Origin: Pseudoalteromonas sp. EB27 | GTDB taxonomy: Bacteria; Pseudomonadota; Gammaproteobacteria; Enterobacterales; Alteromonadaceae | Reading direction: 5' to 3' | Length of the DNA stretch: 64,000 bases | NCBI RefSeq assembly: GCF_001974875.1 | Contig: NZ_MTQD01000002.1 | Span: 1-64,000, forward strand | Shown: in pieces, positions 54,968 to 64,000 of the stretch | How the letters are laid out: the number at the start of each line of letters is the position of its first letter | How positions within the stretch are numbered: position 1 is the first letter of the stretch | Program-made: the position numbers and the translations under genes | The notes under the pieces: generated by a model | Seen by the model: the letters and a program-made list of their open reading frames with translations, nothing else | The model's database searches: none | What the model was told of the DNA's origin: nothing

Positions 54968-56011
54968 ATGACTACTGATTTACTTGCTCCGTTTAAACTA
55001 AATAACACAATTGAGCTTAAAAACCGTGTACTTATGGCGCCACTAACTCGTTGCATGGCTGACGATAACTTAGTGCCAACACAAGATATGGTTGAATATT
55101 ATGCTCGCCGTGCCGAAACCGGTTTAATTATTAGTGAAGCAACTATTATTCGCCCAGACGCGCAAGGTTACCCAAATACTCCGGGTTTATTTACCAGTGA
55201 GCAAATTCAAGGTTGGAAAAAAGTAACAGATGCAGTACACGCTAACGGCGGCAAAATGTTTGCACAGCTTTGGCATGTTGGTCGTGTTGCACATCCTCAC
55301 TTTTTTGATGGCGATGTACTGGCACCATCTGCAATTGGTGTTGAAGGTTCTGTACCGCGCATGCGTGAGCTTACCTACATCACTCCAAAAGCAGCCACTA
55401 CAGATGACATTAAATCTTTAGTAGCTGATTACGCAAAAGCGGCAGAAAACGCAATTGAAGCAGGTTTTGATGGTGTAGAAATTCACGGCGCTAACGGTTA
55501 TTTAATTGACCAGTTTTTACATTATGCTGCAAATACACGCAGCGACGAATACGGTCAAACGCCTGAAAATATGTCGCGCTTTGCATTAGAAGTAACAGAT
55601 GCGGTTATTGCAGCTGTTGGCAACGAGCGTACTGCACTTAGATTAACACCGGGTGCTTACTTTAATATGAGTGAAGACAACCGTGATAAAGCGGTATTTG
55701 ACTACTTACTACCAGAACTAGAAAAAAGAGATTTAGCGTACTTACACGGCGGTATTTTTGACGACAGTACAGCGTTTGAGTCACTTGAGGGTAAAACTAC
55801 ATCTGAATTTTTACGTGCAGGCTACAAAGGTACATTAGTAGGTGTAGGCAGTTATAGTTTTGAGACAGCAAAAGAGGCCATTAACGACGCTAAGTTTGAT
55901 TTAATAGCGATTGGTCGTCCACTTATTGCGAATCCTGATTACGTTAACAAAATTGCAAACGGTGAAGAACTAGTTCCGTACAGTGATGAAATGCTTGCCG
56001 AACTAAAATAA
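54968..56011 (+). CDS. Old Yellow Enzyme family FMN oxidoreductase (alkene reductase)
   Basis: 347 aa TIM-barrel flavoenzyme. FMN-binding APLTR near the start, QLWHVGR, and the active-site pair in EIHGANGYLIDQFL (His and Asn that bind the carbonyl). The usual RTDxYGG loop is RSDEYGQT here, slightly altered. It reduces activated alkenes or nitro compounds with NAD(P)H. It is related to NemA/XenA-type enzymes but is not tied to a nemR gene here. Confidence 0.9.
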   Translation: MTTDLLAPFKLNNTIELKNRVLMAPLTRCMADDNLVPTQDMVEYYARRAETGLIISEATIIRPDAQGYPNTPGLFTSEQIQGWKKVTDAVHANGGKMFAQLWHVGRVAHPHFFDGDVLAPSAIGVEGSVPRMRELTYITPKAATTDDIKSLVADYAKAAENAIEAGFDGVEIHGANGYLIDQFLHYAANTRSDEYGQTPENMSRFALEVTDAVIAAVGNERTALRLTPGAYFNMSEDNRDKAVFDYLLPELEKRDLAYLHGGIFDDSTAFESLEGKTTSEFLRAGYKGTLVGVGSYSFETAKEAINDAKFDLIAIGRPLIANPDYVNKIANGEELVPYSDEMLAELK

Positions 56012-56043
56012 AGTACTATTTGTAAAAAGTTTAGAAAATAATT

Positions 56044-56080
56044 AAGACACTCAAGATAAAACCTTTGAGTGTCTTTTTTT
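56044..56080 (+). terminator. Terminator of the OYE gene
   Basis: Stem AAGACACTCAA / TTTGAGTGTCTT around GATAAAACC, followed by seven Ts. Confidence 0.92.
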
Positions 56081-56212
56081 GTACATATCCCCGCCATAAA
56101 TCTCCCATATTTGTTTAACTTTTATGTAAATAAAGTTCATCCTCGTTGTCATATTTAAAATTCATACTGTGTCCGTTTTCATATTTCATAATTAAAATCA
56201 AACGGGACAACA

Positions 56213-58486
56213 ATGTACGCTTTAAAAAACAAATCACTTTTGAGCATTGCTATTGCCATGGCTGTATCAACATCCGCTTACGCAAACGATAACGAAATTG
56301 AAGAAATTACAGTAACGGCAAAACCAACAAGTTACGCAAACAATGTTATTGAGCCTGCAATGCTTGAGCAACAAAGTTCGGTATCGAGCATATTATCGGT
56401 TATTGATAACTTACCGGGTATTAGTATTAACGAAGGTGATGCATTTGGTGGCGATGATTGGTCAACGACTATTACAATGCGTGGTTTTAGTATTGACTCA
56501 AACCAACAACAATTAGGTATGACTGTTGATGGTATTCCCAATGGTGGTTCTAATTATGGTGGCGGTGCTAAAGCTAATCGTTACTTGGAGAGCGAAAATT
56601 TAGCAACGGTAGAGGTTGGTCAAGGGACGTCTGACATTAAATCGGCTTCACTTGAAGCGCTTGGCGGTACATTTAATTTTGTAAGTAAAGCACCAAGTTT
56701 AGATAAAAGCACCACTTTTGCTTATACCTCAGGCAGTCACGATGCCACACGCTATTACGTTAAGCACGAAACAGGTACGATTTTTGATAATACACAAGCG
56801 TATGTAAGTTACTCGCAAACCGATACAAGCCGTTGGATTGGCTCAGGTAGTAATGGCGGGAAAGATAACCAACACGCTGAGCTTAAATTTGTAACTACGC
56901 TTACGGATTTAACCATTACTGGTCGTTTATCTTATGATGATGTAAGCGAGACAAACTACAATAGTGTAAGTATTGAGCAGTTTGAGCAAACACCAGATTG
57001 GGATCAGCTGACATGGAATTGGACTGGGGTCCCACATTTTGACCAAATGTTTGCAGAAGGCTGGGGTACGCTTCGCGAAAACACTCTAGCGTATTTAAAA
57101 TTGGAATATGCACTTTCTCCAACATCACTTATTACCGTTAGCCCGTATTATCATAAAAATTCAGGGCGTGGGGATTGGATCCCACCGTATTTAACAACCC
57201 CTGTTGATGAAAATGGTAATCCAACAACTGAGGGCGGAACAAATGCCGGCTCTTACGGATTTGCTGATAGTGAAGGGAATCCGCTTGCACCAAACGAAGA
57301 ATGTACGGCAAGTTTAAGCTGGCCATGGGAATCGGGTCCTGGTTTAAACCCTGCGTGTTACGACGATACAGCAACACCTGTTATGTCGTATCGCCATACG
57401 CATTACAAAAAAGACCGCCTTGGTTTAACGGCAAACTACCAAGCCACTTTTGGTATGCATGATATAGAAGCAGGTTTATGGTATGAACAAAGTGACCGTG
57501 AAGAATCTCGTGATTGGCACAAGGTAATTGATGCGCGTATTTATCATCACTTTGATAGCACTCCATACTGGACACAATACAAAAACACTTTTGAAACTGA
57601 CACTCTAAAATGGTATGCGCAAGATTCAATGGCGCTTGGTGATTTTACACTTAACTTAGGTGTTAAAAAGTACCTTGTTGATATTGAAAAGTATGATCAT
57701 TATCAAAATGCAACCACAGCAAAAATAAATAGTGATTCAGACATATTGTTCAGTGGCGGTATTTTGTATCAGTTAAATGACTCTACAGAGTTATTTACCA
57801 GTTACAGCGAAAATTTTGCGGCTATTAAAGACGGTGTACTAGAACGTGATAGCTCGGATTTATCAGCCATCGAGCCTGAAACCGCTGAGAATATTGACCT
57901 TGGTGTGCGCTATCAAAATAATGCGTTAAAACTAACAGCAACAGCGTATTCAATAGAGTTTGATAACCGTATTACCTTTATTGCACCTGGTAGCGATACA
58001 GGCGGTATTGATTACACAATAGGCACTAATGGCTCTTACTTAAATGTAGGTGGTATTGAGTCTAAAGGTTTAGAGCTTTCTGCAAGTTATATGCTTAATT
58101 CAGAGTGGAATATATATAGCTCGTATACAAATAACGACTCAGAGTACAAGGGCGACGCGCCAGGCTTTGAAGCAGGTGACAAAGTAATTGACTCAGTCGA
58201 TGACTTATTCGTGCTATCGACAGACTACTACAGTGGGGATTTTCGTTTTGGGTTGTCGGCTAAATACACCGGCGAACGTGGTGAGGTTGACGGCTACACT
58301 GTACTGGATTTAAATGCAGGTTACTCAGCAGAAGTAAATGCAGGCCCATTTAAAGCACTAGATATTGCATTTGTAGTTTATAACGTGACAGATAAAAGCT
58401 ATCTAGCTGGCGGTACAGGCAATGGTACCACTTACTTTATAGGTGCTCCGCGTACAGCGGCAGTGACTTTAAGTGCTACTTTTTAA
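56213..58486 (+). CDS. TonB-dependent outer-membrane receptor
   Basis: 757 aa. Signal peptide (to about TSAYA), TonB-box-like EEITVTA just after, plug domain (residues ~40-150: VIDNLPGISINEGD, MRGFSIDSNQQQLGMTVDGIP, EALGGTFNFVSKAP), then a 22-strand barrel ending in the family's aromatic C-terminus (TLSATF). It takes up a ligand with energy from TonB. Two exported phosphatase-family genes follow in the same orientation; they may process the substrate. Confidence 0.92.
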   Translation: MYALKNKSLLSIAIAMAVSTSAYANDNEIEEITVTAKPTSYANNVIEPAMLEQQSSVSSILSVIDNLPGISINEGDAFGGDDWSTTITMRGFSIDSNQQQLGMTVDGIPNGGSNYGGGAKANRYLESENLATVEVGQGTSDIKSASLEALGGTFNFVSKAPSLDKSTTFAYTSGSHDATRYYVKHETGTIFDNTQAYVSYSQTDTSRWIGSGSNGGKDNQHAELKFVTTLTDLTITGRLSYDDVSETNYNSVSIEQFEQTPDWDQLTWNWTGVPHFDQMFAEGWGTLRENTLAYLKLEYALSPTSLITVSPYYHKNSGRGDWIPPYLTTPVDENGNPTTEGGTNAGSYGFADSEGNPLAPNEECTASLSWPWESGPGLNPACYDDTATPVMSYRHTHYKKDRLGLTANYQATFGMHDIEAGLWYEQSDREESRDWHKVIDARIYHHFDSTPYWTQYKNTFETDTLKWYAQDSMALGDFTLNLGVKKYLVDIEKYDHYQNATTAKINSDSDILFSGGILYQLNDSTELFTSYSENFAAIKDGVLERDSSDLSAIEPETAENIDLGVRYQNNALKLTATAYSIEFDNRITFIAPGSDTGGIDYTIGTNGSYLNVGGIESKGLELSASYMLNSEWNIYSSYTNNDSEYKGDAPGFEAGDKVIDSVDDLFVLSTDYYSGDFRFGLSAKYTGERGEVDGYTVLDLNAGYSAEVNAGPFKALDIAFVVYNVTDKSYLAGGTGNGTTYFIGAPRTAAVTLSATF

Positions 58487-58563
58487 TACTCAAAGTACGC
58501 AACTTATTATTCAATTATGTTAGTAAACTCTTAACCAGAGTTCAGGTTAAATAGTAAATATTT

Positions 58564-58590
58564 TAAAGCCCATCACTGATGGGCTTTTTT
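58564..58590 (+). terminator. Terminator after the TonB receptor gene
   Basis: Stem AAGCCCATC / GATGGGCTT with a short ACT loop, followed by a T-run. It ends 19 bp before the start of the next gene, so the phosphatase genes have partial readthrough or a promoter of their own. Confidence 0.88.
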
Positions 58591-58608
58591 AAAAGGTACA
58601 CACATATT

Positions 58609-59736
58609 ATGAACTCAATAATAAAAGTAGTGGTATTTAGCTTAACTGTATTATTAAGCAATGCGGTTAATGCGGCGCAAAATGTAGTGCTGATAACGCT
58701 TGATGGAGTACGCTGGCAAGAAGTATTTAATGGGGCTGATAATAGCTTAATTAATAATACTGACTTTGTTAAAAAGCCAGAGCAATTAAAGACTCAATTT
58801 TGGGCAAAAACAGCGAATGAGCGCCAGCAATTACTAATGCCTTTTTTAACTCAAGTAGTGGCTAAAAAAGGGATTATAATTGGCGATAGAGCTAACGGCT
58901 CTACTATGTCGGTAAGTAACCCGTGGTATTTTTCATATCCTGGTTATAACGAAATACTCACCGGTGAAGTAGACGAAAATATAAATAGTAACAACAAAGT
59001 GCTCAACCCAAATAAAACTATTTTAGAGCGTTTAGATAAGTTACCTGAGTTTAAAGGTAGCACAGCCTTATTTGGCAGTTGGGATGTATTTCCATACATT
59101 GTAAATACTAAGCGCAGTAACGTGTATGTAAATGCAGGTTTTATGTCAATTGAAGAGAATTTATTCACTGATGCGCCATTGTTAAATGCACTACAAAATG
59201 AAATCCCCAGCCCTTGGTATAACGTACGATTAGACAGTTTTACATATCGCTTTGCTAAAGCGTATATGTTGGCTAAAAAGCCTAAGTTGTTAGTGATAAG
59301 TTTAGGCGAAACCGATGACTTTGCGCATGATGGTCATTACGATCAATACCTTAAATCGGCGAGGCAAAGTGACGCGTTTATAAAAGACTTATGGGCAACC
59401 ATTCAAACTACAGCGGGTTATAAAGATAACACCACACTAATTATTACCACTGATCACGGGCGTGGCAATAATGCCAATGATTGGCAACATCACAGCTCTA
59501 AACGTGCACTTGCTGAGCTAGAGTTAGGTGCAAATACTTACCCAGAAGGAATTATTGGCTCTGAACATATTTGGCTTGCTGCCATTGGTCCTGCAATAAA
59601 AGGCAGTGGCTTAATTAAAACTAAAAATGAGCTTAAACAAGCGCAAATAGCAGCGACCGTTTTAAAGGCTCTTGGGCAGAACCCAAATGAAATAAATTCA
59701 AATATGGCACCTGCTATTAGCGAGATTTTAAAATGA
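58609..59736 (+). CDS. Exported alkaline phosphatase-superfamily enzyme
   Basis: 375 aa from the ATG at 58609; an upstream in-frame ATG (58579) lies inside the terminator and is rejected. Signal peptide ending VNAA. Metal and catalytic segments typical of the phosphodiesterase/phosphoglyceromutase-type branch: VLITLDGVRWQE, SYPGYNEILTG, GETDDFAHDGHYDQY and IITTDHGRGNN. It probably hydrolyses a phosphate mono- or diester in the periplasm. It overlaps the PhoD-like gene by 4 bp (ATGA). Confidence 0.82.
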   Translation: MNSIIKVVVFSLTVLLSNAVNAAQNVVLITLDGVRWQEVFNGADNSLINNTDFVKKPEQLKTQFWAKTANERQQLLMPFLTQVVAKKGIIIGDRANGSTMSVSNPWYFSYPGYNEILTGEVDENINSNNKVLNPNKTILERLDKLPEFKGSTALFGSWDVFPYIVNTKRSNVYVNAGFMSIEENLFTDAPLLNALQNEIPSPWYNVRLDSFTYRFAKAYMLAKKPKLLVISLGETDDFAHDGHYDQYLKSARQSDAFIKDLWATIQTTAGYKDNTTLIITTDHGRGNNANDWQHHSSKRALAELELGANTYPEGIIGSEHIWLAAIGPAIKGSGLIKTKNELKQAQIAATVLKALGQNPNEINSNMAPAISEILK

Positions 59737-60794
59737 AGAACCTATTTAAACCATTGACCCTATCAGCCTTGGCATTGAGTTTGGTTATTAGCGCGAATGT
59801 TACTGCCGCGCCATCTAAAATCCTGTTTGGTTCGTGTGGGCATCAAGATAAAAACATTCCCATATTTAATGCAATTAATAAAGAGCAAGGGGATTTGTTT
59901 ATATTTCTGGGTGACAATATTTACGGCGATACCAACGATATGGATGTACTTGCCAATAAGTATCAACGTTTAGGGGCAAAGCCTGGTTTTAAAACGTTAA
60001 AAGCGCAAACGCCTATTATTGCTATGTGGGATGACCACGATTTTGGTCAAAACGATGCAGGTAAAGAGTATCCGCATAAAGAGCAATCACGCCAAATTAT
60101 GCTTAATTTTTGGGATGAACCTGTAAACTCAGCGCGTCGCACTCGCCCTGATGGAATTTATACCTCGTACATGTATGGTGAAAATGAGCAAACCATACAA
60201 GTAATAATGCCTGATTTACGTTGGAACCGTGATGCGCTAAACCATGTAGGTGAGCTTGAATACTACACTAAGCGTAAGTTAAATAACCAAGGCCCGTATA
60301 GTCCTAGTGAAGTGAAGGGCGCATCAATGATAGGTGAAGCCCAGTGGCAATGGCTTGAACAAGAGCTTAAAAAGCCCGCTGCAATAAAATTGATTGCCTC
60401 AAGCTTACAGCTTTTACCCGATTTTACAGGTTGGGAGTCATGGGCAAACTTTCCTGAAGATAGAAACCGTTTATTTGCATTGATTAAAAAGCACAAGGTA
60501 AATGGGGTAGTGATTATAAGCGGTGACACACACTGGGGCGAAATATCAAAGTATCAGCAAAACCTTGATTACCCATTAATTGAGATGACTAGCTCTGGCT
60601 TAACTGAAAAGTGGAAAGACGTAAGCCCTAACAAACACCGAGTAGGGGACTTTACTCATAACGTAAATTATGGTGATTTAAGCGTAGACTGGCAACAAAC
60701 AGATCCCGCTATTTCACTTAAATTAAAAGGCATTGATGGCGAAGTAATAATGCAAAGTGACTTTAGTTTATCAAGTATTAGCCCTTATAAATAA
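59733..60794 (+). CDS. PhoD-family alkaline phosphatase-like protein
   Basis: 353 aa. Signal peptide (SLVISANVTAAP). Metallophosphoesterase segments: FGSCGHQDK, FLGDNIYGDT, MWDDHDFGQNDAG, and GVVIISGDTHWGE, matching PhoD-like enzymes that use iron and calcium. It hydrolyses phosphate mono- or diesters in the periplasm. ATGA overlap with the upstream phosphatase gene shows cotranscription. Confidence 0.86.
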   Translation: MKNLFKPLTLSALALSLVISANVTAAPSKILFGSCGHQDKNIPIFNAINKEQGDLFIFLGDNIYGDTNDMDVLANKYQRLGAKPGFKTLKAQTPIIAMWDDHDFGQNDAGKEYPHKEQSRQIMLNFWDEPVNSARRTRPDGIYTSYMYGENEQTIQVIMPDLRWNRDALNHVGELEYYTKRKLNNQGPYSPSEVKGASMIGEAQWQWLEQELKKPAAIKLIASSLQLLPDFTGWESWANFPEDRNRLFALIKKHKVNGVVIISGDTHWGEISKYQQNLDYPLIEMTSSGLTEKWKDVSPNKHRVGDFTHNVNYGDLSVDWQQTDPAISLKLKGIDGEVIMQSDFSLSSISPYK

Positions 60795-60945
60795 ACTCAC
60801 TACTACGCACAGTATATAAAATAGATGCTGTGCGTTTAAATTACTTGCTAACTCTCTGATTTATTAATACCAATTACCTGTTTGCGCTACCCCTAATATT
60901 GAAAATATCTTACACTGGTTTTATCTCAAGCAAGGTCAGTGTTAT

Positions 60946-63900
60946 ATGCTAAATATTATTCAATCAAACCGTATGGAAGCCCTGCAAGCGCAGTTCCACC
61001 AGCTGTTAAAAGTAAACCCATTGCAAAGCCCGTTCGACAAAGAAGTAGTGCTAGTGCAATCGCCGGGTATGTCGCAGTGGTTAAAAATAGGTTTGAGCGA
61101 AAACTTAGGGGTTGCAGCGCAGGTAGATTTTCCGCTGCCGTCGAGCTTTATTTGGCAGTTGTATCAGCAATTACTGCCAAATGTCCCTAAAGAGTCGGCA
61201 TTTAACAAGCCCAACCTTGCTTGGAAACTATTTGCAATTTTACCAAACTGTATTGATGAGCCATTATATTTGCCGCTAAAAACCTATTTAGAGGGCGATA
61301 TTGACGGGCAAAAAACTTTTGCGCTGTGCGAAAAAATAGCCGACGTGTACGACCAATATTTAATGTACCGACCACACTGGATAGCCACATGGGATAGCGG
61401 CAAAGATGAGCTTGATGACGTGGATGTAACCATTGCCCCATGGCAACCTGACTTATGGCGACGCATTGTAAAATTAAGCCAAGACCTTGGGCAAAGTCAA
61501 TTTCATCGCGCTAATATGCAAGGGCAGTTACTTGCAGCGCTTGAGACTATGGATAATAGCTTACTGCCACAACGCATTAGCTTATTTGGTATATCTGCGA
61601 TTGCCAGCTCCCAGCTAGACGTATTTGAAGCGCTGAGTAAAAAAACCGAGGTTATATTATTCTTTTTTAACCCGAGTGAGCATTACTGGGGCGATATTAT
61701 AGATGAAAAAACAGCGGCTAAAATAAGCGCTAAATACGCTAAAATGCCGCTGGTGGAAGCACAACAAAAAAAACAAACCAATCCAGATGAAGAATACTAC
61801 TTTATTGGTAATCCGTTGTTATCGTCGTGGGGTAAATTAGGCCGCGACTATTTTGAACAACTTGTACAGTTAGATGCCCGTTGGATTGACGGTTTTATTG
61901 ATGTGTTTGACGACACCTTACTAGGGCAAGTACAAAGCGAGATTTATCAGCTTGCGTTTAAAGGTGAATCGCTGACCGATAACAAAGAGTGGTTTATAAA
62001 CGACGAAGGTAAATTACCAATCAGCGCAACCGACACCAGCATTACGCTTAGCGATTGCCATACACCGCTCAGAGAAGTTGAGCGCTTGCACGACTACTTA
62101 CTTAACTTGTTTAATCAAAACCCGGCGCTTACCCCCAAAGACATAATCGTCATGATGCCCGATGTAGGCACTTACAGCCCATACATTGAAGCCGTATTTG
62201 GCGGGGCACAAGGCAGCCGCTTTATTCCTTACGCATTGGCCGATTTAGCCATAGAGCAAGAAAAGCCCGTGCTTAGCTCATTTGCTAGTTTAGCTAACTT
62301 ACCGTTTTCGCGCTTTGGTGTGTCGGATATTCTCGATTTATTACAAGTGACGCAAATAGCCGAAAAGTTTGGGCTTGAAGCGCACGAGTACGAGCAAATT
62401 CAATACTGGCTTGAACGAGTAGGGGTTAAATGGGGCATAAACGCAGAGCATAAAAGCAGCTTTGATTTACCCGCTATCGACTTAAATACCTGGCAACATG
62501 GGCTCAACCGTTTATTGCTTGGCATTGCCATGCGCGACGAGCAATGCCCGTTTAATGGTATTTACAGCGCCGATGAAGTAGAAGGCATGGCGCTTGATAC
62601 ACTCAACAAGCTCGTGCACTTTATTGATGTACTGCAAAGCTTTAAAGAGCAGCTAACGCCCGACGATACGCTCACTAATAAAGCGCATATTTTAAGTGAG
62701 CTATTAAACGCTATATACGAAAGTGAAAGCGACGAGAGCTGGGATTTATTAGTGCTGCAAAATGTGCTCGAAGAGTTACAAAAGCACCACGACAACGGCG
62801 ATTACAGTAAAGCGGTTTCGCAGCGTATTGTTAGTTACTTAATTAAACAAGGCATTCAAGAAAAAGGCGTGGGGCAGCGGTTTTTAGTAGGCCAAGTAAA
62901 CTTTTGTACGCTTATGCCCATGCGCGCCGTGCCATTTAAAGTGGTGTGTATGCTGGGCTTAAATGATGCCGACTACCCGCGTAACGTACAGCCTATTGGT
63001 TTTGACTTAGTGCCTTATTCTAAAAAGCAAAAAGGTGACCGATCACGTAAATTAGATGACCGCTACTTATTTTTAGAAGCACTACTGAGTGCCCGCGACA
63101 ACTTATACATGAGTTACATTGGTCGTTCGTGTTTTGATAACCAACCGCGTATGCCATCAACCCTTGTAAGCGAGCTGTTAGAATATATTGGGCGTAGCTT
63201 TGTATTAAGCGATAAAAGCGAAAAAGCACTGCCAGAATGTCTAATTAATCAGCAGCATTTACAGCCCTTTAATAGCCATTATTATTTAGCCGATGAGCAA
63301 GCCAATACTGTGCTGAGTAACCACAGTTACAATCCAATTTGGCTGCCAAGTGAGTCAATTAAACCACAGCCAGTTACCGCGCTTGATGTTGTTGTGCCAG
63401 AACAGTTAGATCTCGATGTGTTTATTAAAAGTGTGTGCAGCGCACAAGAGAGCTTTTATCAACAAACATTAGGTTTACGCCTGCCACAATTTAACGAAGT
63501 AGCAAAAGACGAAGAACCATTTAGCCTAGATGCACTGCGCCGTTATTTTTATCTTGATGAAATACTTAAAGCCAATATAAACGAGCAACCGCTGAGTACA
63601 GAGCAAATACTGCAGCGAGGTGAGTTACCTCAAGCCAATGTAGGCAGCCTCATATTTGAGAGTATGGAGCACCGAGTTGATGCGCTTGCAGGGCAGGTTA
63701 AAGAGCACATTAAAGGCGGGAAAAGTGAGCCGATAGAAGTTTTGCTTACCATTGAAGGCACCAAAATAGAAGGCTGGCTCAATCATGTTTATTTGCAAAA
63801 ACAAGTGTTTTACCGCAGTGCGAGTATTAAAGCGAAAGATTTAATTAAAGGCTTTATTTATCACCTTGCAGCGCAAAGTATGGATCATCACGTAGAAACA

Positions 63901-64000
63901 TTGTTACTTGGGCTCGATAAGCAAATTACCTTTGCGCCCATAAACAAAGCCGATGCGGATGCACTATTGGCCGATTGGTTTGAGTTATACAAAGCACTGC
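60946..64000 (+). CDS. recC: Exodeoxyribonuclease V gamma subunit RecC (5' part)
   Basis: Open from the ATG at 60946 through the window end; 1018 codons are present and the gene continues. E. coli RecC is 1122 aa, so about 100 residues lie beyond. The start MLNIIQSNRMEAL and the early conserved VLVQSPGMSQWLKIGLSENLGVAAQVDFPLP are diagnostic. RecC is the Chi-recognising scaffold of RecBCD; it has helicase-like and nuclease-like folds without activity. The frame is intact throughout. recB and recD, if adjacent, would follow. Confidence 0.95.
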   Translation, partial: MLNIIQSNRMEALQAQFHQLLKVNPLQSPFDKEVVLVQSPGMSQWLKIGLSENLGVAAQVDFPLPSSFIWQLYQQLLPNVPKESAFNKPNLAWKLFAILPNCIDEPLYLPLKTYLEGDIDGQKTFALCEKIADVYDQYLMYRPHWIATWDSGKDELDDVDVTIAPWQPDLWRRIVKLSQDLGQSQFHRANMQGQLLAALETMDNSLLPQRISLFGISAIASSQLDVFEALSKKTEVILFFFNPSEHYWGDIIDEKTAAKISAKYAKMPLVEAQQKKQTNPDEEYYFIGNPLLSSWGKLGRDYFEQLVQLDARWIDGFIDVFDDTLLGQVQSEIYQLAFKGESLTDNKEWFINDEGKLPISATDTSITLSDCHTPLREVERLHDYLLNLFNQNPALTPKDIIVMMPDVGTYSPYIEAVFGGAQGSRFIPYALADLAIEQEKPVLSSFASLANLPFSRFGVSDILDLLQVTQIAEKFGLEAHEYEQIQYWLERVGVKWGINAEHKSSFDLPAIDLNTWQHGLNRLLLGIAMRDEQCPFNGIYSADEVEGMALDTLNKLVHFIDVLQSFKEQLTPDDTLTNKAHILSELLNAIYESESDESWDLLVLQNVLEELQKHHDNGDYSKAVSQRIVSYLIKQGIQEKGVGQRFLVGQVNFCTLMPMRAVPFKVVCMLGLNDADYPRNVQPIGFDLVPYSKKQKGDRSRKLDDRYLFLEALLSARDNLYMSYIGRSCFDNQPRMPSTLVSELLEYIGRSFVLSDKSEKALPECLINQQHLQPFNSHYYLADEQANTVLSNHSYNPIWLPSESIKPQPVTALDVVVPEQLDLDVFIKSVCSAQESFYQQTLGLRLPQFNEVAKDEEPFSLDALRRYFYLDEILKANINEQPLSTEQILQRGELPQANVGSLIFESMEHRVDALAGQVKEHIKGGKSEPIEVLLTIEGTKIEGWLNHVYLQKQVFYRSASIKAKDLIKGFIYHLAAQSMDHHVETLLLGLDKQITFAPINKADADALLADWFELYKAL

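Noticed and set aside
56100-56212. Pho-box-like TTGTCAT upstream of the TonB receptor
   Set aside because: One heptamer matches (TTGTCAT), but the second repeat 11 bp on does not, so the tandem Pho box is not supported.
58579-58608. Ten-residue N-terminal extension of the phosphatase-superfamily protein
   Set aside because: It would begin inside the hairpin of the preceding terminator and would spoil the signal peptide.

Overview
The window looks like chromosomal DNA of a marine gammaproteobacterium of the Alteromonadales, most likely Pseudoalteromonas. That placement is an inference from low GC content, gene order (hda-pheST-ihfA, tesA/ybbAP, ruvCAB, tolQRAB-pal-cpoB-tRNA-nadA) and the protein families present. 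No prophage, complete insertion sequence or CRISPR array is visible. Most genes are conserved housekeeping genes, with a few accessory patches between them.

Layout. 1-1155: tail of an rRNA operon (23S 3' end, 5S) followed by a tandem array of terminator plus REP-like units. 1156-6980: DUF2066 gene, hda, a 263-bp inverted-repeat element, then pheS-pheT-ihfA. 7039-16720: DUF2989 lipoprotein, GAPDH with an N-terminal extension, M14 cytosolic carboxypeptidase, Na+/alanine-glycine symporter, a small zinc-ribbon/YeaC/DUF349 operon and a YceB-like lipoprotein. 16789-21579: ABC1 kinase, a sigma-54 activator with a CcoG paralogue that it probably controls, and a STAS-like gene apparently broken by a stop codon. 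21724-33338: accessory genes (M14 peptidase, lipoproteins, a large HelD-like helicase, an EAL phosphodiesterase, a zinc-dependent phospholipase C, a PilZ-like protein and a cyanophycinase homologue without its serine). 33579-39899: tRNA-Pro, tesA diverging from ybbA-ybbP, and ruvC-ruvA-ruvB. 39900-40876: a long gap with a candidate small RNA. 40877-48433: tolQ-tolR-tolA-tolB-pal-cpoB, eight tRNA-Lys genes, nadA and tRNA-Ser. 48498-64000: a CHASE hybrid kinase, an OprD-type porin, an alpha/beta hydrolase, DUF2750, an Old Yellow Enzyme, a TonB receptor with two phosphatase-superfamily genes, and recC running off the end.

How the genes work together. Translation genes (rRNA, pheST, ten tRNAs), DNA maintenance genes (hda, ruvABC, recC, the helicase, ihfA) and envelope genes (Tol-Pal, lipoproteins, porin, TonB receptor) dominate. 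The clearest regulatory circuit is at 18150-19780. A PAS/AAA+/Fis activator has a TCGCGA-N4-TCGCGA palindrome just before its own start. Two more copies lie about 90-120 bp upstream of a well-formed -24/-12 promoter in front of ccoG, where enhancer sites of such activators belong. A second coherent unit is 56213-60794, where a TonB-dependent receptor precedes two exported metallophosphatase-type enzymes, suggesting uptake and breakdown of an organophosphate.

The best candidates for something undescribed are the minus-strand small RNA upstream of tolQ (40189-40367), the sigma-54/CcoG circuit, the inverted-repeat element between hda and pheS, the nonsense-interrupted STAS-like gene, and the large HelD-like helicase with a nuclease-like insert. 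I found no obvious new multi-gene defence or mobile system.
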